A stretch of 64,000 nt of DNA from assembly GCF_934668725.1 (NCBI RefSeq), contig NZ_CAKUOF010000004.1:233800-297799 (forward strand). Reading direction: 5' to 3'. The position numbers and the translations under genes are program-made. Origin of the DNA: an uncultured Dysgonomonas sp. (lineage in GTDB: Bacteria; Bacteroidota; Bacteroidia; Bacteroidales; Dysgonomonadaceae). A model generated the notes under the pieces. The model searched no databases. It was given only the letters and a program-made list of their open reading frames with translations, and was not told where the DNA came from. Shown one piece after another: positions 56,580 to 64,000 of this stretch (its first letter is position 1; each line of letters begins with the position of its first letter).

Positions 56580-57415
56580 CTTTTTGACTTTTTGGTCGGT
56601 ATAGTTATAAGCATACCAGGTTTTATCTTCTCCTCCCAGATGATTGCTTATTATATTCTGTACAACTCTTGCCCTATTATCAAAATAGGATACACTATGT
56701 AAGAAATTTCCGGAACCATCTAATAGGGCGGAAGATATACCTGTCAGTAATCCTTTGGTCTCATAGCCTTTATTGTCACCTGTAAAACGTACACCATATG
56801 GATTGTTACAAACAAAATACTTAGAGCCCGCATAAATTCCATGACTTTGGCTAGGCCTCTTAAATCATCCTCATTTCCCATACACCTTATTTTATTAATA
56901 AGGCAAATAAAAAACAATCGCTCAGGAAGTTTTGAATCGAGTCAACATACTACTTCATTTTTCATTATGTTTCATCAATCCGAAAAAAAGGTCTTTTATA
57001 AGAATCGTTGGTTGTGAATATTCTCATGAACCTATATCCCTAATTCCTATTCAAATTGACCCCTTGTAATTCTTGTTTTAAGTGTTGATTTTTAATGTCG
57101 ATAGTATAACAAGGAACGAAATGTTGGTTAGATTCCTCTTTGGAATCAACCTGATTTATCATTAATATTATCTGGTAATTCAAAAAATGTTCATAGTTAC
57201 CATAATTCTCATATCGTTCAGGTTTTTAGTAGGGCGTTAGGGTTATGTTTATTCTTAGCTATATTTGAACAAAGGCTCAAACTATAAAAATAGCCTGAGC
57301 CTAATACCTCTTAAAAACTTACACAGTTACTAGCATAGTGTTTTATTTAATCTCGTACTAATATCATTTAGTCTTAGCTTCACTAAATAATCACGCTAGT
57401 ATGATCTGTTAGTAC
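56580..57415. other. RHS core remnant and gene-free stretch
   Basis: 56580-56798 still encodes RHS repeats in the frame of the preceding entry. Beyond that, 56871-57415 has no gene I can support. It contains an inverted repeat AGGCTCA/TGAGCCT (57273-57279, 57296-57302). The segment 57038-57063, read on the minus strand (GGGGTCAATTTGAAT...), resembles the end repeats seen at IS21-family elements of Bacteroidetes; no transposase is present. Confidence 0.4.
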
Positions 57416-58111
57416 TTATATATCTTTTAGATGTTTTATAATATACTGCTCTATTGAATTAATCTGAGTTTCATTTTTTTCTAACATCTTCCGATGTTCA
57501 TTAAAAATGGTATTAATATCATCCTTATTCATATCATTTAAATAGAATCCGTATATCACTTTGTATAATATCCTTTTTTTTAATCCTTTATAATTAGACT
57601 TGCTATCTAAAAAATTCATATATTGATAAAAATAACCAGGGTATTTTCTGAAAAAATGATAATACATATCTGTAATAAATTCGCCTACATATCCGTCAGC
57701 ATGTTTATTATTCGATATTTCTGTTAGTACAAAAATATCGAATGGCACAAGTTCTCTTTGTTTTATAGAATCAATTCTACAAGAAACTAATATATCAAAG
57801 ATAGAATCAATCTCTTTTATTTGAGAGTATTTTCCAAAATTTGAGGAAACAATTAAATCAATCTTTTCTTGATTATTGTGGATGAACAGTTTTTTTTCAT
57901 CTTGTGATAATGTATCAAAAACGAAAGTAAACAAATTGAAATCTGGCGAAAAATTTGTGATACCAACTTCTTGTTTTATTTCTTTGGACAGAATTGATGA
58001 CGTAGAGTCTTGATTAATCTTATTATTTTCTAATTGATCTATGTTGTTTGTCCTTGATGTACAAGAAACAAACATAATTATAAATGTGAAAAACAAATAT
58101 ATTTTATTCAT
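57416..58111 (-). CDS. Candidate immunity lipoprotein for the L,D-transpeptidase-like toxin
   Basis: A 231-residue lipoprotein (lipobox FVSC near residue 17), helical, no recognised family and not obviously related to the 245-residue immunity proteins. It starts 26 bases behind the toxin gene at 58138. A lipid-anchored periplasmic protein is what one expects as protection against a peptidoglycan-directed toxin. The role is inferred from position and location signal only. Confidence 0.68.
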   Translation of the reverse strand: MNKIYLFFTFIIMFVSCTSRTNNIDQLENNKINQDSTSSILSKEIKQEVGITNFSPDFNLFTFVFDTLSQDEKKLFIHNNQEKIDLIVSSNFGKYSQIKEIDSIFDILVSCRIDSIKQRELVPFDIFVLTEISNNKHADGYVGEFITDMYYHFFRKYPGYFYQYMNFLDSKSNYKGLKKRILYKVIYGFYLNDMNKDDINTIFNEHRKMLEKNETQINSIEQYIIKHLKDI

Positions 58112-58137
58112 AATGTATACTATATTAGTAGTCTATA

Positions 58138-58896
58138 TTAAAAACCATATTTTTTATAAAAATTCATTCTTCTAGGACTCCACCAGGGTTGAACACCTTC
58201 GTCTTTTTTATTTTCTTTATTGTTGTCACTTGAGGAAGGTATTGTATAAAGTTGTGGATATAGTTCAGTTTTATTTTTCTCCAAATCACTTATAACTTTA
58301 AACAGATTTCCTTCTTCTTCTGAGTCATTCATTTCTAATGCGTCGGTGATTGTTTTCATTTTAGCTATATCTTCATCATATATCCTAATACATCCTTGTG
58401 TTACTGATAATAAATAACGCATATGTTTTCCTCCTTTTCCTTCTTGTCGCCCTCCATGAAGATGGATTCCATTTCTTTTTCCTGCGGCTTCTCCTTCTTG
58501 GTAATCTAACTCAAGGACATCATTGGGTCCATAAGCTGCTCTATTAGCCATAGGGAGTCTTTTTGACCAACCTTTTATTTTGTAAGTTCCTGTTGGAGTA
58601 TCAGCATAAGTCCGTTTCCTATCTCTCTTATTATAATTATTCTCTGTAGAATTACTTCCTTCAACTCGCACGATTGTACTAAAGACTATCTCTCCAGTTT
58701 TATTTGTAACATTTAGATATCCTAGTCCATATACTGCTCTATTATTATAAACATGAACAGTAACATCCCATTTTCCTGTTGGATCAATTCTTAATAATGG
58801 ATTATTCCTAACATAAGCATATGGAGAAGAACTATAATAATTCTCCGCCAAAGGATCTTGCGTCGGAGTCGTAAACCCCTGTACAAAAAACAGCAA
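58138..58896 (-). CDS. Orphan RHS C-terminal cassette with L,D-transpeptidase (YkuD)-like toxin domain
   Basis: 252 codons, opening at a TTG. It begins inside the last part of an RHS core (GFTTPTQDPLAENYYSSSPYAYVRNNPLLRIDPTGK) and so lacks a start, signal and core of its own. Residues about 42-190 form a YkuD-like domain: TPTGTYKIKGW, IHLHGGRQ with H147, and SVTQGCIRI with C169 and R171; the usual His before Gly-Cys is a Gln. These enzymes join or hydrolyse peptidoglycan stems in the periplasm. The end PWWSPRRMNFYKKYGF parallels the tails at 54666 and 52823. It is followed by a lipoprotein gene 26 bases on. Confidence 0.82.
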   Translation of the reverse strand: MLFFVQGFTTPTQDPLAENYYSSSPYAYVRNNPLLRIDPTGKWDVTVHVYNNRAVYGLGYLNVTNKTGEIVFSTIVRVEGSNSTENNYNKRDRKRTYADTPTGTYKIKGWSKRLPMANRAAYGPNDVLELDYQEGEAAGKRNGIHLHGGRQEGKGGKHMRYLLSVTQGCIRIYDEDIAKMKTITDALEMNDSEEEGNLFKVISDLEKNKTELYPQLYTIPSSSDNNKENKKDEGVQPWWSPRRMNFYKKYGF

Positions 58897-58936
58897 AATA
58901 TTATTTCAAATGTATATTCTAAGATTCTTTAAATAA

Positions 58937-58969
58937 AACTCGCACCTTCTTAGCATAGAGGCACGAGTT
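58937..58969 (-). terminator. Hairpin behind the 59000 gene
   Basis: A 10-base stem with two G-T type mispairs (58937-58946 and 58960-58969), about 30 bases after the stop at 59000. It separates the full-length RHS operon from the orphan cassette. Confidence 0.5.
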
Positions 58970-58999
58970 ATTAATTAACTAAGGACTTTACATAACAAT

Positions 59000-59518
59000 C
59001 TAGTTATACCATCTCTTATGTTTCCATTTACCTAGCTTATCTAGTATCTCTGTTTCAAAAAGTTTTTTTATTGCGTCATTTTCTTCTTTCGATAGATCCT
59101 GGGAGTTAATATCCTTCCAAGTTGCAAAATTTGTTCCTTCAGAAATTGCGTCTAACCCTATTACAGAGGAAAAATCCCCTGATTCTTCTCTCATGCTTAC
59201 AATACAATGCATAGTTGATTTACGACTAGGAATGTAAAAATAAAAATGATAATAATTTCCAGAGTCTTCTAATTTATCTGACCTATCACCTTTTTTTTTC
59301 TGTGAGTTTAATTTATATTTAGAGTTATTGTCTTTAAATTCATTAATATTTCCAATTAATTTAGTTGTAGAAACATCAAACTTATACCATTCTGTATTAG
59401 GGTATGTTGCTGTAAATTCCGAAGCAATATAAAACAATGTAAATATATACCCACAGTATAATAATATACAGAGACATAATGCTATTGATATTTTTTTTAT
59501 TAATCTCATTGTTTTCAT
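59000..59518 (-). CDS. Membrane-anchored candidate immunity protein of the full-length RHS toxin
   Basis: A 172-residue protein with one N-terminal hydrophobic segment (ISIALCLCILLYCGYIFTLFYIA) and a soluble part with FYFYIPSRKSTMHCIVSM. No family recognised. It starts 5 bases after the stop of the 1136-residue RHS gene, the usual place for immunity. An envelope anchor fits protection against a phospholipase-like toxin reaching the membrane (inference). Confidence 0.7.
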   Translation of the reverse strand: MKTMRLIKKISIALCLCILLYCGYIFTLFYIASEFTATYPNTEWYKFDVSTTKLIGNINEFKDNNSKYKLNSQKKKGDRSDKLEDSGNYYHFYFYIPSRKSTMHCIVSMREESGDFSSVIGLDAISEGTNFATWKDINSQDLSKEENDAIKKLFETEILDKLGKWKHKRWYN

Positions 59519-59523
59519 TGTTT

Positions 59524-62500
59524 TTAAAATGGATAATATGGCATGTTAGGAGTATACATATTATTATAAGTATTCTCCTTATTATAATAATATTCTTTCA
59601 TTGTTGCTGTCTTCTTAAATAAGAGATATGCACCCATTGCCCATTTAAACTGGTTAAAGCTAGTACTATTTCTTGCCACTTTTGCAGCATTGGCATATAG
59701 CAGTTTATCAGCTAAATAACCTTTTTGATAATCAAAAACACCATTAGGTCCACTAATTCCTTCCTCACGATAGCCTAAATCGTGTAAATAGGCTGAATAA
59801 TCTAGAGGATCTGTTGGAACATATTGGTAAGAGTCATTTTTATTGTAGTCCTTAGGATTATTTTTTCCGAAATAACTTCCATACGTATTCTTATGTAATG
59901 TTTCAGCATTCACACTATCATCACTAGTACCAAAGATATTATAGCTACTTCCTGATATGATTTGGTTATCTGCCATCAAGTTTCCATTTTGATCTAAAAC
60001 AGTCCCATACTGATTCGTATCATTTGGGTCATTAAAGAATGTATACTGAGATGTAACTTCGCCATTTTGACTTATGGTTGCTGTGGCACCAGTTGCCAAA
60101 TGAGTCACGCCACCATCTGATCCATATTTTATATTTACATCATCCTGAGAACGAACGCTTCTATCATAATATATTTCATGAACTCCGTCAACAACCCTAT
60201 ATACCCAATCTTTACCATTCGGGTCAATGAGATTCATCGGATTATTCCCTACATAGACATAGGGTGACCAACTGTAATAGTTTTCACTATGTGGATCTTG
60301 AGTCGTAAATCCCCAATCATCCTTCATTCTAGCCGAGTAATCATACCAGTTTAAGCCGGCTCTGTCATCCAACTCTTTGTTGTTGTATTTATAGGGCTGT
60401 TTCTCCTGTCCGGTACTTTCTGCAAAGCTTATTCCAAAAGGATAATAATGGTTGCTTTGTACTACCGATGCCGCTGCATCTGTCACCAAACGGTTATTAC
60501 CCAAATGGTCACGCACGTAAAAATAGTAATTTCCGTCTTGGTAGTATCCATTATCCAACAATATTTTATCCAAAATACCATCTTCATAAATCATATTACC
60601 GACATAATCGATGGTCTGGATTTGATTCTCTTGGCTACCTGCACCTACCGGAGCTCCCTTTTGTAAAGCATCATTTTGATGGACTACTTTGAGCTTTGTT
60701 CCTGTTGCAGTATAGGTGTAATAATTTCTTGCTTTGGCTGTTTCATGGGCAATTTCGACTTCTTGGGGTAAATTCAGTATATTGTATTTTATATTCTGTA
60801 TTCCCTTATTCAAGTCCATAATCATGGCTCCATTGGCATTATACGTATATTCGATGGGGATGCCGGCTTTCTTATTATAATCTTTGAAATCCATCGATGA
60901 GTTATCCATAATACCTTGTATAGCATCTTCCACGTTTAGCATTTGGTTACCGGTATAATCGAAACTTAAATCATCGATTAATTCAGGTTTATTGTTCACC
61001 ATTCCCATGCGGGTCAGGGTTTTCATATTACCATGTAGGTCATAGCTGTAGGTCGATGAATAGTCTTCATTGGCTATTCCTGTATATTTGGCATTGGTCA
61101 ACCTGGATAGTTGATCATACTCAAAAGTATATGATCGGTCTTTGGTATCTGTATCTTGCTTCCAAAGCATATTTTCGATATTGCCACTATATGTATAGCC
61201 CAATACTTCTTTAAATAATTTACCGGTTGTAATATTTGTAGTCCATGAACGTATATTGTAGGAATAACTTGTCTTAAGCTCTGCCTTATTATTAGAAGTG
61301 CTGGATTCTAATTGCCCTAATCTGTTGTATTTGTTTTCTGCTAATACTATAGGCGTTACTCCATTTACGCTATGCTCTGTCTTGGTTAATCTTCCCGCAT
61401 GATCGTAGCTATATGTATAAAATTCCGTCTGCTTATCTTTGCTTTTGACTATATGCTCATGCAGGTGCCTTATAACCTGATTAGTATAATTGTAATCAAA
61501 GTAGTTCTTTTCTTCACCATCCAAGTGATTCTTAGAAATCGTTTGAACTACCCTGCCCCTGTTATCGTAATAAGATACGCTGTGCAGGAGTTTATCAGAA
61601 CCATCGAGAAGAGCTACGGATGTACCTGTCAGTAATCCTTTGGTCTCATAGCCTTTATTGTCACCTGTAAAATGTACACCATATCCTTCTTTTGAGGTGT
61701 ATGTCCAATCGGAAGGCATATATTCCCCCAAGAAATTATAATTATCATAGTAATTTACTGTAAGTATTTCAGGAGATGTCAGAGTTGTAGCTACTCCATT
61801 TATCAGAATATTATATCCCCTGTATGTACCTTTCTCCTTTACTTTATCTTCTGCGATTACCAGTAACTTCTCGTATTTTTCATTGGTAATATCTGCATTT
61901 TTACAAATTCCGGTTAATACATTCCTCCCCAATACATCACTGATCGTAAATGTCCACTCATTCTTGCCATCTTTTCTTTGTTCCCCATCCTGAGTAAAGA
62001 TCAACCTGTCCGCTTTGTCATAAATAAAGCGGACAGGGTTAGCTCCCGGCAGTTGCTTTTGCACACAGCGTCCACGCTTATCATACTTATATTGATAACC
62101 GTATTTATCAATATCTTCTTGCGAAAGATTTACGCTTATAGCTTTTTCTGCTATAATAGGAGGTATTACAAAACTCTGGTTTCCCGAATTATCAAAAACA
62201 TAATAGGTATCGTAATATTTCGAATCGTTTACATGACGGGTAAGCACCATCCGTCCTAATTTGTCTTTAAACCCATAAGAGATATTTCCTTCTTCATCGG
62301 TTACTTTGGTTACATTTAGTTCGCCATTATCATAATATCCTTTTTTAGTAAGGCTGGTATTCATACCATCACCAGTAACAATAAAAAGCTGGCAGGAATA
62401 TTCACCCGATGTCCCGATATTGGTTTTATATTCAGTTTTAACGGCTTTACTACTCTCATACCATTTCTGACCGGGACCATATTGCTCTGTAACACGATTT

Positions 62501-62934
62501 AGTGGTGAGGCTTCATAAAGAGGTATACCATAAGCTGCCCCATCTTTATAAGACGTAGCAGTATTCTGTTCTATAATATCCAAAGGGATAAATGCTCCCT
62601 TATTACTCGAAACTGAAGGCAACCACGATTTACTCTCCCTGCCAAACACATCATATTCCTGATAGGTAACCAAGTCTTTATGCGAAGGTGTTGCTCCCCG
62701 CTGAATAACCTGTATAGGACGTCCCAAGCCATCGAGATACTGTATTGCATCCATAATACTATCCGATTTAAAAGTCGTACCCTGTGCACTTTCACTATAG
62801 GCTGTTGGAGAAAGAGGTGTAATACTCCGGATGGAAGGTATTCCATAGGTAATGTTCAAATCAGGGGTATTCTGTCCCAGAAGATTCGTATGGATATATA
62901 TAAGTAAGCTTATACCAAAAAGTAATCGTTTCAT
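59524..62934 (-). CDS. Full-length secreted RHS/YD-repeat polymorphic toxin with phospholipase-A2-like C-terminus
   Basis: A 1136-residue protein. Signal peptide (ends near LLGQ), N-terminal domain typical of Bacteroidetes RHS proteins (about 40-130, AIQYLDGLGRPIQVIQRGATP), YD repeats (about 200-800), and RHS-associated core (YKYNNKELDDRAGLNWYDYSAR, SPYVYVGNNPMNLIDPNGKDW, ending about residue 920). The variable C-terminus then has PTDPLDYSAYLHDLGYREEG with a His-Asp pair at about 1051-1052, as in phospholipase-A2-like toxins (A..HD..Y), and no metal-loop Cys. It is the only RHS in the array with an intact start and export signal. Its core is nearly identical at DNA level to parts of the truncated copy at 54666. 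Confidence 0.88.
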   Translation of the reverse strand: MKRLLFGISLLIYIHTNLLGQNTPDLNITYGIPSIRSITPLSPTAYSESAQGTTFKSDSIMDAIQYLDGLGRPIQVIQRGATPSHKDLVTYQEYDVFGRESKSWLPSVSSNKGAFIPLDIIEQNTATSYKDGAAYGIPLYEASPLNRVTEQYGPGQKWYESSKAVKTEYKTNIGTSGEYSCQLFIVTGDGMNTSLTKKGYYDNGELNVTKVTDEEGNISYGFKDKLGRMVLTRHVNDSKYYDTYYVFDNSGNQSFVIPPIIAEKAISVNLSQEDIDKYGYQYKYDKRGRCVQKQLPGANPVRFIYDKADRLIFTQDGEQRKDGKNEWTFTISDVLGRNVLTGICKNADITNEKYEKLLVIAEDKVKEKGTYRGYNILINGVATTLTSPEILTVNYYDNYNFLGEYMPSDWTYTSKEGYGVHFTGDNKGYETKGLLTGTSVALLDGSDKLLHSVSYYDNRGRVVQTISKNHLDGEEKNYFDYNYTNQVIRHLHEHIVKSKDKQTEFYTYSYDHAGRLTKTEHSVNGVTPIVLAENKYNRLGQLESSTSNNKAELKTSYSYNIRSWTTNITTGKLFKEVLGYTYSGNIENMLWKQDTDTKDRSYTFEYDQLSRLTNAKYTGIANEDYSSTYSYDLHGNMKTLTRMGMVNNKPELIDDLSFDYTGNQMLNVEDAIQGIMDNSSMDFKDYNKKAGIPIEYTYNANGAMIMDLNKGIQNIKYNILNLPQEVEIAHETAKARNYYTYTATGTKLKVVHQNDALQKGAPVGAGSQENQIQTIDYVGNMIYEDGILDKILLDNGYYQDGNYYFYVRDHLGNNRLVTDAAASVVQSNHYYPFGISFAESTGQEKQPYKYNNKELDDRAGLNWYDYSARMKDDWGFTTQDPHSENYYSWSPYVYVGNNPMNLIDPNGKDWVYRVVDGVHEIYYDRSVRSQDDVNIKYGSDGGVTHLATGATATISQNGEVTSQYTFFNDPNDTNQYGTVLDQNGNLMADNQIISGSSYNIFGTSDDSVNAETLHKNTYGSYFGKNNPKDYNKNDSYQYVPTDPLDYSAYLHDLGYREEGISGPNGVFDYQKGYLADKLLYANAAKVARNSTSFNQFKWAMGAYLLFKKTATMKEYYYNKENTYNNMYTPNMPYYPF

Positions 62935-62972
62935 AAGCTATGTATTTTAATGTTTAATTTATTGTTTTTTAG

Positions 62973-63019
62973 AGTATATGATACTGACAGTTGTTTCTAT
63001 CAGTACCATATCATATACT
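62973..63019. terminator. Imperfect long hairpin between the FISUMP gene and the RHS gene
   Basis: AGTATATGAT (62973-62982) pairs with ATCATATACT (63010-63019) and an inner ACTGA/TCAGT extends it. A T run follows on the plus-strand side only, so its strength for the minus-strand gene is uncertain. Confidence 0.5.
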
Positions 63020-63040
63020 TTTTTTGAAGTATCCTTCACT

Positions 63041-64000
63041 TTATTTGGTAATTAGACTCTTAATCTCTGAGGCTTCCGCTTGTATCTCAGACCATTTCTT
63101 AACTACTTTCATTGCTTTTCTGTTAGCATAACGAAGGGCTACTCCGCGTTCCAGACCTTTAGGAAGTTCGGGAAGTGTAGATACCTGATCGTATGGTAAC
63201 ATCAGTACCTGATCGTTAGCTGCATCGATGTACATCTTATATCCGAGCTCCTGATCGGTCAATGGTCTTCGGTGACGTGCCTGGGTAAAGTGGTAGCTAT
63301 ATGGATTACTAATCAACCCGCTTTTACCCGATAAATCACGGTCTGACAGGGTTTCTATGGCTGCCCATGTGCTGGTCTGAAGGCTGGTAACCTGTCCAAA
63401 GCCGTAAATGGCTCCTGCCTGATTGGACTCTCTCATACCCAGCGGGGTAAGGGTTAGTCCGGAGGTATTCTTGTTCTTAAAGAGTCCTTGGGTCCAGCCG
63501 AAGTTAAAATCGGAGGAAGAGGCAAATAAGAAATCTTTAATGTCATTATATAAATTGTCCGATATACGGGGGGCTTGTCCGTACATTTGCCAGATGTCTT
63601 CTTTGGTGGGTATACCCCAGGTATGGTCGAAGATGTTTACTCCTGTGGGTACTCCCCAATAGATATTACGATACATCATGGCCACATCATAAAGTGTCGC
63701 CCATGTTCCGTATACCTGCTCGAATTCATCTACCGGGATACTCTTACCTCCGAGGTAGTCAGCTGAATATTTATCGACATCGGACTGGGTTAGGTTCACC
63801 CAGTTCATATTGATACTGCCATAGGTCCCGTATTTGAGTCTTAGATTTTCTGTAGTCCAGATATATTCACCGGCTTCTATGGTTTTATAGGTCTTTGTTA
63901 TTACATTGTTTAGCTCTACTTTTTTGGTATCATAGTTCCAGCCGGTCAGCCCATAGGAACCGTCTCCTTTGGCTCCGATATTGATTAAGACTGTACTTTC
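63041..64000 (-). CDS. FISUMP-domain protein (3' part; start outside window)
   Basis: The frame is open to the window end, giving 319 visible residues; the ATG at 63808 is internal. The region EAGEYIWTTENLRLKYG followed by ATLYDVAMMYR, TWGIPTKEDIWQMYG and LTLTPLGMRES matches the Fibrobacter succinogenes major paralogous (FISUMP) domain found in exported Bacteroidetes proteins. The C-terminus is helical and basic. It precedes the RHS gene on the same strand with a 106-base gap containing a hairpin; a functional link to the RHS protein is possible but unproved. Confidence 0.7.
   Translation of the reverse strand, partial: ESTVLINIGAKGDGSYGLTGWNYDTKKVELNNVITKTYKTIEAGEYIWTTENLRLKYGTYGSINMNWVNLTQSDVDKYSADYLGGKSIPVDEFEQVYGTWATLYDVAMMYRNIYWGVPTGVNIFDHTWGIPTKEDIWQMYGQAPRISDNLYNDIKDFLFASSSDFNFGWTQGLFKNKNTSGLTLTPLGMRESNQAGAIYGFGQVTSLQTSTWAAIETLSDRDLSGKSGLISNPYSYHFTQARHRRPLTDQELGYKMYIDAANDQVLMLPYDQVSTLPELPKGLERGVALRYANRKAMKVVKKWSEIQAEASEIKSLITK

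Noticed and set aside
62973..63019. Hairpin before the RHS gene as a phase-variable invertible promoter
   Set aside because: The arms are only 10 bases with a short spacer and there is no recombinase gene nearby; a simple stem-loop is enough.

Overview
The window looks like a chromosomal segment of a Bacteroidota gut- or termite-type polysaccharide degrader, most likely Bacteroidales and possibly close to Dysgonomonas (inference). The signs are AT-rich coding sequence, SusC/SusD pairs, a hybrid two-component (HTCS) regulator, dense glycoside hydrolases with Bacteroidetes lipoprotein signals, -7 boxes of the TAnnTTTG type, and RHS/YD-repeat genes of Bacteroidetes architecture. No rRNA, tRNA, CRISPR array or intact transposase was seen.

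Layout. (1) 1-26711, + strand: a large polysaccharide utilization locus (PUL). It holds the end of one SusD and its surface lectin-like lipoprotein, then GH27, GH51, GH43, an unassigned helical-barrel-like exported protein, a GH43 endo-arabinanase-like lipoprotein, aldose 1-epimerase, GH2, a full SusC/SusD pair, two more GH43 enzymes and an HTCS sensor-regulator. The enzyme set points to an L-arabinose-rich glycan (arabinan or an arabinose-decorated galactan/xylan). A two-gene minus-strand island (6123-6620) interrupts it. (2) 26729-38073: ion homeostasis. A Na+/H+-type antiporter and an MgtA-type P-ATPase lie on the minus strand, divergent from a CzcBAC-type RND efflux operon followed by a histidine kinase. 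A striking symmetric operator lies between the divergent transcripts. (3) 38169-49011: a second hydrolase cluster without transporters: GH43-CBM6, GH3 and GH43 on the minus strand, divergent from GH97 and GH95. (4) 49263-51449: a frameshifted C10 (streptopain-like) protease and a lipoprotein. (5) 51829-62934, minus strand: an RHS polymorphic-toxin array. (6) 63041-64000: the 3' part of a FISUMP-domain protein running off the window.

How the parts work together. In the PUL, SusC/SusD and surface lipoproteins would bind and import oligosaccharides made by the surface endo-enzyme. Periplasmic GH43/GH51/GH27/GH2 enzymes would finish the breakdown, the mutarotase would equilibrate the sugars, and the HTCS would switch the locus on. 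In the RHS array one full-length secreted RHS protein (phospholipase-A2-like C-terminus) is followed by displaced toxin C-termini lacking their own proper start. One is L,D-transpeptidase-like and one clan-CD-protease-like (plus a fragment of its end). Each is followed by a candidate immunity gene, mostly a lipoprotein. A direct duplication with an exact 1843-bp offset has copied one toxin end and its immunity gene. This array is the most interesting part of the window.
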